From contig JASANC010002526.1 in assembly GCA_030248135.1 (NCBI GenBank), forward strand, positions 23,333-87,332: a stretch of 64,000 bases of DNA. The letters run 5' to 3'. Each line of letters starts with the position of its first letter. Positions within the stretch are counted from its first letter, which is position 1. The position numbers and the translations under genes were made by a program. This DNA is from Theristus sp. LFF4_11. Lineage: Eukaryota; Nematoda; Chromadorea; Monhysterida; Xyalidae. Positions 28,026-42,000 of this stretch are shown here, piece by piece. The notes under the pieces were generated by a model that was given only the letters and a program-made list of their open reading frames with translations, made no database searches and was not told the origin of the DNA.

Positions 28026-28625
28026 ATATCATGCAGTCTGAAGACAGTAATGTGAGCACGTTTGTCAAAAACTGATCATGCAAATCAAATTGCATTTCTC
28101 TCGCTTGTAATCCAACAAAGCAAGTTTTGCGTTCGTCCGCCTTTTTACAGGTCAAGGTTTGGCGTCAGAATTTCGGGGGCTAAAAACTCGCGTTCGCTAC
28201 ATACCGTGACCCCCACATTTCGTCGCTGATTTACAGGCTGATGCCTGAACCGGTCTTCTTGCAACATCGGCTTATGCAACATGCAACAAATGGCTTATCG
28301 TGAGAGGCGTGGCAGCGAACTCGCTCAATATCGTATTATATCAGAATAAAACCAAATCCGAATGAAAACAACGAGCTACACTTTTTAATGCTAGTGTCGT
28401 GTCGACTTTGCCACATGCAAAATCTTACTAATATATCATTTCGTTTGTGGTACAATATCATCAACTTCTTGAAATCCAAAAGTTCGAAAATAAAAATTCG
28501 TTCCCGTTTTTTAAAGGCGCTTTGATCTATAGCCAAAAACTCAAATTGGTTGATGTTACAAATTGTTTGGTCAACTGCTGCACGCTGATGGTATATAACG
28601 CAAACGAACGTTATTTAACGCACAG

Positions 28626-28720
28626 TAAAGCGGCATTCATGAAGAAGTATTTGGTGACGCGTAACTGTGTTAAAATATAGCTATGCGGTCATTAAAAAGT
28701 GTTTCATGACTGCTCCTTAA
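28626..28720. repeat. Short MITE, TTAA-type family, copy 3
   Basis: It starts TAAAGCGGCATTCATGAAG and ends with the diverged inverse TTTCATGACTGCTCCTTAA, with the shared core GACGCGTAACTGTGTTAAAA. It stands free in the intergenic region after the serpin. Confidence 0.75.
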
Positions 28721-31008
28721 CGTTAATTGCTGCAAGAGATTTTGTTTGAGTTCCCGTCTTAGTCCGATTGCAAACCGCAACAGTTGATGTGATCGAATAT
28801 TTGTCCGGTTGACTTCAGTTCTTCTTTGATTGGCTAAACCCAACACGCGCATTCGTGAACTGCAAAACCCGCAATTTCGTGCCACTCTCAATTGGCGCCC
28901 TTTCACCGCAAGCCAGCTGAATGGAGGAGAAAAATCTTGGGATGAGAAAAGTTGTTTTTTCCGACTCTGCAGCAGTGTGCGCCTGTGTGTCGTTCGGCTT
29001 GATTGAATGCGCGGGATAGAAAAGTTTTTTTTGTGTATCGCGCGCGCGCGTTTGTTGCCGATTCAGATATAACAGATAACGAACCCAAGTTTGCTTATTT
29101 CAGAAGTATGAGTGTATGGCTGCATACTGTAGCGCTTTTCACTTGACTCACGGTTCGTTTCATGGTTTCCGTTGCATCAGTGCGAAAGTTTGCCGTTGTG
29201 TGGTTTGGTCGATTGAAACTTCATGATGGTTCATAAGTCAGTCAAAAATACACTTGGCGGATTTCAAAACCGCTCAAGCGATGCACTGAGTTGACGTCGT
29301 TTTGCCAGCTGGCGTTGACGTTGTCGTCGACATTTCCGTTTGTCACCACTTTTCACTGAGACCAGCTCAACAAAATCATGACGCATGCAAAAATCATGCA
29401 AAATATGCTTGTTTTGTTACGCTACCAGCTAACCAAATGTTGTCAATATGTCAACACTTCTCCAAAAAAGTGTTATTCTGTTTTTTTGGACAAACACAAA
29501 TGTCAACAATGCTGACGAGAACCACGTTTCTTATCTTTCAATGTATCTAAGAGATAATTTGCAAAATCAGCAACATGTCGGCACGGAAATAGAAAGTAGC
29601 AAGCCAAAGAATCACTTTTATGCTCTTATGAACACACAACCATTGCTCTCATTCAGATGTTTTGGATTTTCGGTAGTTTCGTTTCAAAGACTGACCGTTT
29701 CTTTGTCGCTGCTGTTCTGCATTTGATAACAACCAACGTTTTTTACAGTCCATCTTCCACTACACCGTTTTTCTGCCTCGAAAACACAATATCAGCCCGT
29801 ACAATATATTTTCAGTCGGAGCAAGTTTTCGGGTTTCCGATCCATTTTCTTCTTTATAATAATCCCCGCGTTTTTTGTGTCGCGTTTTGTTTTTTTTGGT
29901 TATGCGTGCGGTGCGTTGTTTTTTTCATTTTCACAACTGGCGAAAATGGGGAAAATAAAACAAATTTGTACATCGGTCCACGATACTCCGGTCCAAAATT
30001 GGCCATGTTTCGAATAAGTCAACCGAAAACGAGGCGGTCTTTATACTTTTTATTCTGTGTTTTGCCAAACAATGTCATTGCATGTCGCAAAAAGTTCTGA
30101 ACGTTTTTCTCTTATTTCTGAATTCGATATTCAGTTCCTTGGATTGCTGGATCAGCTGCGGTTTGACAAGTTTTGGAGTTTAAACAAAAAGTGTTTTGCG
30201 ATACGTTGCGCGTTATGGTTCTTTCCAACGTGTTCATGCACTTTACATTTTTTGTAACTGAGAGATGGGTCAGCAAAAATGTCAACCCGCTGCTGAAAAA
30301 CTTTCTGTTGTTTTGGTTGAGGAAACTGAACATGCTGTTGGCTCCTTTGTTGACATTTTTTATAGCGGAGTATAATGGCGCAAATTCACAGCTGTACAAA
30401 AAAACTGATGTCGCAAAAACCCTCCTGGTGATATCGAACCGCACGATAAGCTGTGCGGAATATTGCTTGTTTTTTTAACTGTTTGTTGAGATATCACTCC
30501 TTTTTAGGTTTAGCCGTGAACCAATCCCTCCAGCGAATCAGATACATTGCTTCCGGCTGGCAACATGCGGATGCTTTTTTCTTTCTCACCCTTTGTTGTT
30601 GATGGTAGAAACGCGCTGGAGACAACCGCAATTATACGCCTGAAAACGTGAATGAGAAACACGTAATTGCGGTTGGAGGACAATTAGATTTCTCAGCTTG
30701 CATCTGTCCTGAATTGATGTTTTTCCATAGCAGTGGACTGAGCGTGCTATATTGAATATGCCGTTGCGCTATTCTTGTTTTTGTTGTGAGAAAATCTCCG
30801 AGCTTCTGCAATTTGCAAAATCAACTGAAAATGTAGCATCAATAGAGCACGGGAAAGTTTTATTTCAAGCCAGTCTGGTCGATTTTCAATCGATTGTCAT
30901 CAACAATTTGATGGTGAAGTCGGACTTTATCTTTGCGGAAAATCATTGTGAAAAAAATACTGTATTTCAGCGACCAGCATTTCAGATCCAGTCAATATCG
31001 CCATAAAA

Positions 31009-31446
31009 ATGGCCGGTCGGTCGTCAGCGCCAGTGCGAATCCAAACCAACACGGACGTGAAAATCGACCACTCCACCAGCGACGCCGTTTCTAATAAAAT
31101 CGAGATCGATAAACTCAAACTCGATCAATTGCAATCAAATCAGTCTCCTCAACTGAACACCAACAACGAGCGAACCAACGACGCGTCACCGCCACACTCC
31201 AGTTCACTTCCGAATGCCGCCACCACCGACGACAACGGTCACCATCACGTCAAGTTTCTGTCAACTGACACGCCAGGTGACAATCGAGCGCCAAAGATCA
31301 GCAGACGGCCAACGCCGTACCGCTCGCGCAACGCGCATCATCACCACCGAGAGAGCAGATTGGCAGCGGAGTTGAACACGGAGCCGCCGACGGAGAAGCT
31401 GGCGGCTGCTAGTGGCAGTTTGGTGCGGCAGGTGGACGAGAAGTGA
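31009..31446 (+). CDS. Small disordered protein with inhibitor-1/DARPP-32-like motifs
   Basis: A single uninterrupted frame of 145 residues starts at an ATG preceded by ATTTCAG acceptor-like sites. The composition is polar and low in hydrophobic residues, rich in Asn, Asp, Ser, Thr and His, so it is probably disordered. Two short motifs stand out: HHHVKFLS (VKF at 81-83), which resembles the RVxF docking site for protein phosphatase 1, and 19 residues later KISRRPTPYR (Thr102). The RRPTP word with an upstream KIxF-type motif is the layout of protein phosphatase inhibitor-1 and DARPP-32, where protein kinase A phosphorylation of that Thr creates the inhibitor. Assignment by motif only; chance remains possible. 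It converges with the metalloproteinase gene. More upstream exons could exist. Confidence 0.6.
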   Translation: MAGRSSAPVRIQTNTDVKIDHSTSDAVSNKIEIDKLKLDQLQSNQSPQLNTNNERTNDASPPHSSSLPNAATTDDNGHHHVKFLSTDTPGDNRAPKISRRPTPYRSRNAHHHHRESRLAAELNTEPPTEKLAAASGSLVRQVDEK

Positions 31447-32807
31447 AAGCGGGTCGAGGAAATTTCCAAGATGGCTAAGTTGGTCAGTAAACACTGTTGA
31501 CTGAGTACGATCTTTTATTTTGGCACCGCAACTCAATGCGCGCATAGATAGGTAAACAGTTTCATGGATGACGCGGGAATTCAAAATTGGTAAAGTGATC
31601 CGAGTCGCCTACATGGGGCCGAGTCACTTAGGCGACTTTGAATTGCCACATAAAGAGTGAAACTAGTTTTATTTCCACGTCTGCACACGCATTCAGTCGC
31701 AGAACTTAAAAAAATTGATATTACTGACCATGGATTTCTTGGCCAGTTTTTTCTCAGTGTTTAATGATTTTTTTTAAAAATTGATTCGTGCAAAATTGAG
31801 TGACATTGATTCTTGTTCCCATTCACTTTATTATTGTGTCTCACTCAGTTTCGTTTCTCTGGTGTACCACTACCAGTACCAACCCATACGTGATTTTGTA
31901 GAAAATAAACGGAGGTTCTGAGAACCGGTGAATCAGCTGATCTATCTGTTTTGTTTCTTCACGTTTGAAACCTTTGGGTGAATCTTGTCACATCAGCCAT
32001 TCTGAAGTTGAGTCAAAAAGTTTGATCAAAAGTTAAAATTTTTTTGAATAAGTCACACAAGTTTTGTTGTGATGACCAGCCTACGGTAAAACTGAGTTGC
32101 GATGTCCGCTATTCTTTAGGCGCATTCATGAAGTGACGGTAAGTGACCATGAAGCATTGGTGACGCGTAGCTGTGTTAAAACATAGCTGCTTGGTCACTA
32201 AATACTTCTTAATGAATGCCCCTTTTCAACGTCGAGCGTGTTTTTTCTTCTCACAATATTGGAATTGTCGAGAGATCAATGTCATATGGAGAAGCCACAC
32301 TAAAACAATGAACAATTCACAAAAACAGTAACAGATGAGAATTGGATTGAAATCGGATTAAGGAAATAGTAGAAGGTCCTTCCTTCCTTAACAAAGTGGC
32401 AAGTAACAAATTATTTAGACCGAGATTTCGTTGTGGTAATTTCAGTGTCGTGAAAAGGCACGTGTGGCAGTGCAAATGGCAAAAACAAAAGTTCAAAACG
32501 CTGCAGTTTCATACAGAGAAAACGAAAACAACAACAAGAAAACAAAAAGAGTGATTCGTTGTAATAATGGGAAAAAAGAACACAGGAAACCGGCAGTGAA
32601 AACAACAAAACACTCCTTCAAATGATGAACAATGCGATGTAACAAACAATACAACGATTGAAACAAAATGAACGAATAACGCAATTCCCACTAAGAAAAC
32701 CAATTCAACTAAACGTTCAACATCTTGTTTAGCTATTACCACTGGTAAACAACGGCTTCTGGCCAACCATCACCAAATCTCTTAAACTTCTGTCGAACCA
32801 CTGTTTC
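31447..32807. other. Convergent intergenic region
   Basis: This is the 3' flank of both the small disordered-protein gene (+) and the metalloproteinase (-). An AATAAA-like signal for the plus gene lies near 31903, and TTTATT, read as AATAAA on the minus strand, lies near 31825. It contains the MITE at 32115-32225. No further coding sequence was recognised. Confidence 0.5.
32115..32225. repeat. Short MITE, TTAA-type family, copy 4
   Basis: It shows the family ends TTTAGGCGCATTCATGAAG and TTAATGAATGCCCCTTTT and core GACGCGTAGCTGTGTTAAAA. It is longer than other copies because about 17 bases after the left end are duplicated (GTGACGGTAAGTGACC). Confidence 0.75.
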
Positions 32808-35800
32808 TCAGTGCCAATGAAACCGACTAAAAACGAACACAAACATCACACAATTCCACAAAACCGATCCATAAATTCGACAAAGATTCCGTCTGATCAC
32901 AGCGTTCGCTCTGGAACTGACGGCACGCATCTCCTGTAGCTGCCTGCAGTGTGTCCAAAAGTGCTGCACGCTGATTGGCTGGTGCCGGGCGACTCGCATC
33001 AGGAACGTGCTGAACTTGTAGACGAGCTCGCCTTTGAAGAAGACCGTGCTGACGTCGGCGTCGTCCGTGTCCGCGTAGTTGGCGGCTGCAATGAACCGGT
33101 TGTTCCAGAGTTTTGGATTCGCCTTTTGTTGATTTTCTTGATAATGACTGAGTTATTTGTTACCGCTGTAAAAGCGAACGATGGGGCAGTCGCCTACAGT
33201 ATCCCATATCCAACCATTTTATTTCGCGAAAAAGCAGGAAACTCCGATAATACTGTATGAACAGCATTAGTTCGAAGATCCAAGTATACCGGCAAGTTTT
33301 TTTATGTTGATTGGTTGCAAGAATAAACAGAACGCAACCAAATTGAAACGAAATCAGAGAGCTGAGAATCCATCTGAAACAATAACTATAAATCTGACCG
33401 ACCGCTTTTGTTCGTGAACGCGGCGTCGACGCCCACCGGCACTCCCCGCCACAGTCGGATATGTCTCGGATAGGAAAGCTCCACCTTTTGATCCACCTGA
33501 GCATGTCATCTTTAAAATTTTGCAATGGATTTTCAGCATGAAATGGACTTTTTGCTGTGCTGCAATAGTGGTTGCCCACCTCATCAAACTTCCAGTACTG
33601 ATCACCCGCAAAGAAGTACGTTGCATCGTTGTATTCCCATACGAACACGGCGTCGAGGTGCTCCAGCGACTCTGGCAGTCCGAGCGAGGACAGCGCCCGG
33701 GGAAAGCCGGGCTTCACATAGTTCGCTTGGAATTGCCAGTACTGTTTGCCTTGAATGGTTGCAAAAGTTTAGCATAACAAAGTTATTTTTTGTTAATATA
33801 TAATTTTGAAAAGCTTTGATGTTTGCCATTTTGTTGACTCATTTTTTTCTCGAGTCTCTGCCACCAGTCTCACCGGAGAAGAATACAATCGAATCGGTGC
33901 TCAACCGCTCGTAAACTGCGTCGATTTTCGTCAGATTCTCCGGAAACCCGTGCCAGAACCTAACCAAATCCGTCGGCTTCTCAAGCAAATAGCCGTGCAT
34001 GTCGAATCGCCAGAACCAGCGACCCTGAACGATGATGATGTTTTTTGCGTGAAGTTCGTTGATTGGCTGTCACCATATGCAGTTTTTAAAAGCGAGTGAC
34101 TGACTGGCTGGATACATTCTGACGCCAAGTTTTCTCAGTGAATGGTCACGCATCAAGCAGAGTGCGGTTCCAAAGTGAAAAGCCACGAAATTGATCAGCA
34201 AAAAAACTGCACTGCGTTGAAGCTTACAGCTGATGCAGGTTTGTTGATGATTTAGGTATACAAGACAACCAATTCTAGCCAACCAATCAGCGAATAATTC
34301 ACAATCCGCTACAGCCGTTCGGCTGTTCAAGTCCGACTCGTCTGCTCCAACCTTGAAAACGAAAATTTCATTTCGTATCCTCGAGATGGCGTCAATCGAC
34401 GTGCCGCACACGTCCGGGGGCACATTGACGGGCGGCGGTGTGCGGGTGCTGCCCGCTGTCGACGGGGCAAACGTGGTGCTTGCTGGCTTCTTCGGTGCGG
34501 GCGCATTGCCGCGGCCTGGTGAATGAAGCGGTCCGTTGTTTTGTAGTTTCCAAACGATATGACACTCCCATGAGAAACCAACGCGCAACCCGTTTCTCAC
34601 AATTTTGTCAGGTCTTTAATTCAAATCAACAAAAAATAACGACAAAATTTTTTGAGTATTGCTGGTTGCAAAACGATTTTTGTTGGTGAACTGTTTTTCA
34701 AAATTGTTGCGTGTTGGTTTTCCCATCAGCAGAACTACACATGGAGTCGAAACGACAAAATGCCGTTTTCAAATTGAAAATTCCGAAATTCAACAAAACC
34801 TACCGTACGCTTCCTGTATCGAGAGAATGTCATCGTAGTGCAACAAGTTCTCCTGGTTCACGTAGCCGTACCGGTAGAACGGAAACATCAGCGCGCCCTG
34901 GACCGTAGAATGCGACAGACCGAGGCTGTGACCGAACTCATGCGCCGCAACGGACAGCAGGTTGACATCTGGTCAGTGTTTGTGTTCGTTTTTGAAGTTG
35001 CATTTACACTTTGTTTTGTGTTTCGCTTTGTTTTTGGAACAATGAAGGATGATTTCTTGGTTTCTTTCGCGGCGCTGGATCGAGGTGCTGGTGTGGCTTT
35101 TGCATTTTTTACGTGCAACTTTTGTTCAATTCTAAAGTCTAAAGTAACACAATCGACTGCCATGAAAAGTCCAAAGTGGTGCCGTTTTTTTGTTGCTGAA
35201 CTCCGTTAGATTAATGTGTTCAGTTATTTTGGAATGGATCAACAAGACATGCAAAGAGGGATGCTTGTTTCTCCGGACAGCCCAGGGTTGATAAACAACT
35301 GACCAATTGGCTGAGCCATTACTACAAAAGACCTGAAAGCCGCTCTGGAACGGGGTTTCGTTGAAAAGCGGCAGAGAAAGCTCCCGCGTAAGAATTAATC
35401 AAGAATGAAACAACACAGGAACACTTCATCAGCATCCAGATCGAACTGCAAACCCTCGTCGGCCCCACTGACCGACACTGTAGACCTGCAGTTCATTGTT
35501 GTCCGTCCACCGCTCCGAGTCGTCAAAGTGCACGTCGCCGCCCATACCCGGTCCGGGGTAGAACGCGTGCGCGAGAATCACGTCGGGCCCGTCGAACGGG
35601 TATCCGTCGCCGTGCGGGCCGGTGACAAAGTGCACCTGAATGTCGGCGTCCGCCGCCGCCGTCTCTGCGAACGTCAGCGACGAGACATTCGCCCAGGCCG
35701 CCAGCGCGTCGTGCATCACGCGGCGTACCCGGCCCGGCCCGAGACGGGGACTCGCGTTCACGACCCTGTACGGTCGAGGGGTTGTGCGGTTTTTTCCGGT

Positions 35801-38800
35801 TTTTTTAATGGTTCGCTTTTCTTTGGCTGGGCGATTTGTGCGCACAACGCGGTACGGGTTGTTATAAAGGTTGTCTTCGGTTGTGCCCGTCTTTTCTGCG
35901 CTTGTCTGTCTGTTGTCACAATACTTGTGTAATACGGTATTTTTGTTACGATTTGAAGGTGCGGATTGATTTTGTTATGTGTATACTGGCGGGACCCCAG
36001 TTTCCACGGCGATCAATCAAACTTGAGAACTGCTTCCAGTTTTCAGAAAGCGAGTGGTGGTTCTTTTTTGTTCTTATATTAGTTTTGTGCGTTCTTCAAC
36101 AGTTGATTTTATTTTTTTTGCATTTTAGATTTCATTTTTATTTCAACATTTCATGCATGGTATTACAACATTTTTGGTTCATCATATCGATTATCGAACA
36201 TCTCTTGCGTCCCAAGTTGAACTGTGTTTACTCAACTTCTTTTTTGTTAAAATTTCATTGACATTTTATCAAGCATCTGCTGGCACAACGGAACATTCTT
36301 TTTTTCAAGTCACACCGAATGTTCGAAGTCACGGAATACAACAAAAAGCACGTGAAATGTTGATGTAACAAAACAAAAAGAGCTATGGATTCTGGATTCG
36401 AAACAATTAACGCACTTTCAACCCTTGAAAGGTTACGTCTGCAAAACAAAGATTTTTAATGATGTCACTTCTCATTTGAAACATGTTGAGGTGCGAATTG
36501 TGCGAGTGACGTGTGCACGATCAGCAAATCATTCTGTGAAAATAATTATTTTCTGGATAACCTGGAGCCGCGATCTATGCAGACCTGATAAGTACGTAAA
36601 TCACTTCCATGCTAAAGCGCTAAGGTTAGTAGAATGCAAGTAAGGCACGCTTGTAATCAGATGTCCTAACAGGCGTCCGGTCTCCTGTCCGCCGAGGTGC
36701 CCCACGAGGGGTCCGTGTCCCCGGAAATAAAAGTGGCCCAAAGCGCCCCATGTTGTTCTACCATCATGTGTTGCCACTTTTAGTTTTGGAACGCCACGCG
36801 AGACACCCAGACGGACAGGACATTGATTGGACACATTGCTCGGAGGCTTTTTTAGCGTGTGGTTTGAAAGAAAATCGAGTGAACAGAAGATCAAACAGTT
36901 GTCTCATGAAAGGTTGAAACGAACACTGGGAAAATCTGTTGCACTGTTGCGTTTTACTCCACTTGTTGTTCTGATTTTGTTGCAACGTTCCACTTTTTTG
37001 AGGTTGTTTTTTTCAAAAGTTGCGCAACAGAAAATGGTGCAAAACCCGCACCACATGCACAGAAAAACCTTCACAGACAAAACTGAAACTCGAACGGATT
37101 GAAAAACAAAGAAACGTGAACAAAAAGGCAAAGAAAAAGTCTTTCAAACATTCGTCCCAGTCCAATGGCCACGTGCTGCTTACCTTGGATGGCAGGTCAT
37201 ATGAATTCCAAGTTCGACTCTTCAGCAATTTACCGTGAGTGGATTCTAATTGGCTTCGTCCAATAAAGAAACTCCGATCTTTATCTATCTCGAAATTTCT
37301 AAGCATCCAAGTAAATCGCACTTATAAACGACGGAAATTTCAATGAAATTCGCCTGTTTTTCAAACGGACACCGCCGAAATGCCGGCTCACCTAACTCAC
37401 TCAAGGAGGTTGTGATGTTTGCAGTCAATGTCAGAGAACGGCCATTGGATTTCACATCGTACAACCGGCTGAGAGAGTGCGGTGTGCGCGGACGCGGGCA
37501 AACGTTGCTTTTTTTCTTTTTTTTGAAGTTCAATCAAGTTCAATTCACGTTTGAAAATCAATCAGAATCGTATGATATACTTGTTTTTCGATTGATTTTA
37601 TAGAAGTCCATTATTTTCAGTATATCGCAGTTCTTAAATTTCAATTCGATTTGTAACCTTTTTTCTGTTCAATTCTTCGAAAGTACAAATATGATGGTCC
37701 ACTAATCCACAGTTTGCCGAATATTTCCGTTTACGAAATCGGAGAAAAAATGCGCAACACGGCGGCGGTCGCAAAGTTGGGAAGAGTGCATAAAGTACCG
37801 AAATACAAAAGCGAGAAAGTAAACGCAATAAAAACGCTCATAAAAGGCGAATTCAAGCTGGCTAATCGGTTGATGATACAAAATCAAACGGAAAAGTGGC
37901 CGGGCAATATCTGCACCCGCAAAGATGGATGAGTGAAAAGTGAAAACAGCTTCCATAGAGGGGGAGTGGGGGAGAGGGGGAAGGGAGGGGCTCCGTCTTG
38001 AAAGCGCCTGTGATTTCTGATCTGATATGGCCATTATGCTTTGAAAGGGCGGCTTCCTAACGGTTACGTATATCTTAAGATTCACGTAACACTACATGTG
38101 TACGTATTGTTAATATTCAGCTATATAGCTAGCAGCTTGAAGTACAAGCACGTCTCTCCGTCTTGAGCGCATAAACACATGTACGCTGCAAATGACAGTC
38201 CTTTCGCCGTATTTCGGGTGGCCGAAATGCGAGATATTTTGCGCCGCTGCTCTATATTCGCCGCATGAAACGTCAATGCACATTGAATTTTAATTCCTGT
38301 ACACTTTGAGACGTCTAAGGCATGGTGTGTATCCAGAGAGGTGTATAGAGAATTTTGTATTTTTCAGATGTGGAGTGCAGGAGAGAAGGGTTGCTGTGAA
38401 ATTGAGTTACCGGTTATGCTGGCTGACAGGGAGTTTTGTTGCGTTGCGACACGCTGGGAGCACAGAGACGAGATGTTCGAGTTTTGGGAATTTTTTGCCA
38501 TCTTGGAAACAAAATCGCTTTACAAGACTGTGCTGGAATGCGATACAGGAAGATTTGAAAAAGGTGCAGAAAAAATTGCTGCAGTTTTTCAATATGGACA
38601 GTTTGCGGTGCGACCAATTTGACGGTGTCAAGTTTTGGTCTCATATTCGTTCCTCATTAGAGCAATCTCAGCGATCTATAATGATAATTCAAATCGATTC
38701 AATTCTATTGACCATCCATCTATTGTGAGTGGTGCAAAGCGTGAAGATTTTCATAAAAAAAGGTTTTTCTAAAAACTAAAGCTCTAAAAAACTAGAAACT

Positions 38801-38997
38801 ATTAGGAACTTATTGGCACAGGATAGCGACGTGCCAGAGAAAACCAATTGGAACACAGCTGTAGAGCCAAACAAGAGCAAGACTGGAGAGTGAGCGAGAA
38901 GAGTTTTCGAATGGCGCTTTGACAAAATGACCAAAGCCAAGAACTGAACGGCGCTTTTGTTTTGCTCTGAAATAATAGCCCTCAGGTTCCGAACACG

Positions 38998-39085
<88 letters not shown>

Positions 39086-42000
39086 CTTCTAGCTTAATCG
39101 GGTTGCGGGCGGCAGCGTAAAAACTCTTTTACAAAAATGAGAAACGTACGAATAATAACAGCAAATGTCGGGCTCATAAATATGTGACGGGGCCGAGAGC
39201 TTATGAAGCAAACTCCAAAACAGACAGCGCCGCAGGGTGATGCCTGTTGATCCAATGTGGAACAGCTAACCGAATCTACACACACAGCTAATACAAGAAG
39301 CGTCAAGAAGCACAACAACAACAACAACAACGAAAAGCAGACGCTTCAAGCGACCGTGAAAAGGGCGCAAATGTTTCTTGGTGGTGCCCCCTAATAAAGT
39401 TACTTGCGCCCTGATCTCGCCGAAAACCCGAATGGGAACCAGTTGTAAAATTTTTCTTTTTGGCCTGCTTGGATGGTGTCAGGGCAGGCTTGAACTGTGG
39501 ATGCTTGGAACAGCTGCTGAAAACCGATGCATTAAATGAAATGCAAGGGGGAACGTTGGTCCGTATACTTTGCTTGTCCGCGAAGGCTTTCTCGCGATTT
39601 TTGTGTGCGTGGAAAACAGATTTTTTGTGATGCGCCGATAACAAATGTGTTATTTGGTCTCGAGACGCGGTGCGCGGTTGTAAAGCCAAGTGAGCGAAAG
39701 CCCGTCGAACTATATGCCTGCGGACATATTTCTGAAATCTGCGCGGAAAATTTTCGGATGCAAAATACATATGTAGTAACGTGTGAACGAAGGAACCTTG
39801 GGGCGTGCGTCTGTTGCTGCAACGGCTGCTGCTGTTGCTTCTTAATATTGAAATAAGCCAAAACCTTTATGCTTGTTTTGTACGATTTCTGTTGTGGCTA
39901 AGCGTTATGCTGGAAAGTGCCATACTTTCGAACGTGCAGCCTTCGGCGTGAATATCGGCGCCGCACTATTGCACTCCATTCCAAACACCACGCTGTTGTT
40001 GCTTATGATGTGAAGTGTGGCTAGCATTTTGTTGAGAGATACAAAGATGTGTGCTTATTAGGCCCACACAACCGAAATGAATAATTTTTGAAAAGCTGAT
40101 TTGCGAGTGACGAAAAGTACGTGTGCGAAGAAGACGTGTATACTGGGTGGAACTGAAAACTATGGGCCGCTGACTCTGAAGATGTCAGTGAGTAAGGGTA
40201 GTTCTTTGGAACTGAACAGCAACAGTTGTCATCGGGTTTTCAAAGTATGAACGTTGTCTTCTATTTTCAATTGTCACAGTTTTGCGAACGAAGGGGTTTT
40301 GGAGTTTACCCGGGTTGATAAGCAAATGGAACCTTACGTAACCTTTGTTAACCCTTTGAAAAGTTTTTATACTGAAAAGATTCCGTTCATGAAAGCATAG
40401 AGCAAGAACTATTTGCACTCTGAGACCACTGCGGTTCTTTGCTACTTTGCCCAGGTAAACTAATCTTTTCACTTTATGTGAAATCGTTAACGACTGTAAG
40501 TTTCTGCGGATTTCTTATAAAATGGCGCAGAGAAAGGAAGCGCGTTGTAACCAAATTCGTTGCACGAGGTCAATAATAGCCTTTTCGGAGATTAATCGAG
40601 GTGACTAGAAAAGCCGAAAATTGATGGGTTTATCTGAGTTGGGAACGCTAAAAACAGGCCAGAGACAAAGCTGTCAGTGGTATTCGATGGAGTAAAAGCA
40701 ATTGCTGATAATCGGTCAGCCTAAATTTTCGGTTTATGTGGTACTTTTGGTGGTCACTCACCAATACAAATTCCAGGCGGCTGTTCTATTTGCGAAACTT
40801 GGTTTTTGGGGTCTTCGAGTTTTGGTTTATTCGTTGTGAACATTAGCTGGAACCCGCGCAGGATGAAAAAGTTTGCGAAATCTGCAAAAGTTTATCATAG
40901 TATTTTTACTATTTGTATCCTTATCTGAACCGTAGAAAACGAAACAGAAAAACAATAAAACAAATCCAAAAAACACGGTTTGTGCGATTGCATTGCCAAT
41001 ATCGACACATTTAGGCTTCAAAAAAACAGAAACAGCATGCAGAGATTAGGAAAATCCAATTGAAAGCTCACAGCTTGTCTATGTAATAGCCAAAAAGTAT
41101 AAAACAGAAAAAACTGCAATTGTGCAGCGAATTTCTGAAAAAAAACTAACGTTCCTATCTTTATTTTGGGGGTGAAACCGTTTTGACACAGGATATATCG
41201 GCGTAAATATCCGTTGTGCGCAGCAAATCAAATGTGCTTGATTTTCAACTTGTATGCGTGTGTTGTTTTGAATACTGAAAACGTGCGTTAAAACAAAATT
41301 TTTGACGGTTTATATTAGGTAAAGCCAGGGTAAAGCTATACAGCACTACCACAGCTTTACGATTTGCAGTACGGGTGTGAGAGACCAGTAACGTGTGTTG
41401 TATATAGGGTAGTCTCGGACATTATTTCTCTGATTTCCGGTTCAAAAATGAGTTTATGCCAAAATTTTTACAACACATTTTGCCAAAGATGACTTTGACT
41501 CTAAAGAGTGAAGACCAGGACGGGGAACAATGCAATTGTGTTTTCCAGATTGCGTTCTCATATTAGAGCCAGAAAATATTTCTCAGTTCAGGTTAAAACC
41601 AGCGGTTTTAAAAAAATTGTTTTTGGTATGTTTCCGCACGATGGTCGAGTTTCGAGTCGATGGTTTTTGTTCGCTTGCTATAATCTTGGGTTTTCAGTCG
41701 TGTAAATTTTTTTGTGACACACAATGACGGTCAGACCAACCAAGTTATCTGAATTCATGCAGTGTTCTTGCTCTTAAGGAGTAAGCCAGACCACTGTCCT
41801 CCACCTACGTTCCTTTCACACGTCTTCCAAACGGAAATATAAAAAAGCAAAAGTTCAAAGCAACCCAGTCGACCAACCGGTACGTCACCGTCGTGTTCGG
41901 CCATGTCGCGCCCTGCGGTGCACGTTTCACACGTCGCCCTCTGGTGAAGCTGTATGATCGTTTCCATCGTCCACCAGCGGCAAAGTTCCTCCGATTCGAG

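Larger units (their letters stand above)
27866..31008. other. Intergenic region with no recognisable gene
   Basis: It begins with the serpin 3' region (AATAAA at 28020-28025) and then turns AT-rich. It contains the MITE at 28626-28720. Several frames of 80-150 codons occur between 29300 and 30480 but are rich in Phe, Leu and Cys from T-rich sequence, lack domain features and overlap one another in different frames, so none is called. The last 250 bases may contain 5' sequence of the next gene, with acceptor-like ATTTCAG sites at 30964-30970 and 30978-30985. Confidence 0.5.

Noticed and set aside
29657..30100. A 147-codon plus-strand frame rich in Phe and Cys
   Set aside because: T-rich DNA produces such frames; no domain, no signal of splicing and no codon pattern like the real exons nearby.
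38810..39085. Frame starting with about 28 leucines
   Set aside because: It is the translation of the (CAA)n microsatellite on the minus strand.
39120..39330. Possible start of a LINE endonuclease domain ([10 protein letters not shown])
   Set aside because: The similarity is only a few residues and a stop follows at once; the frame cannot be extended.
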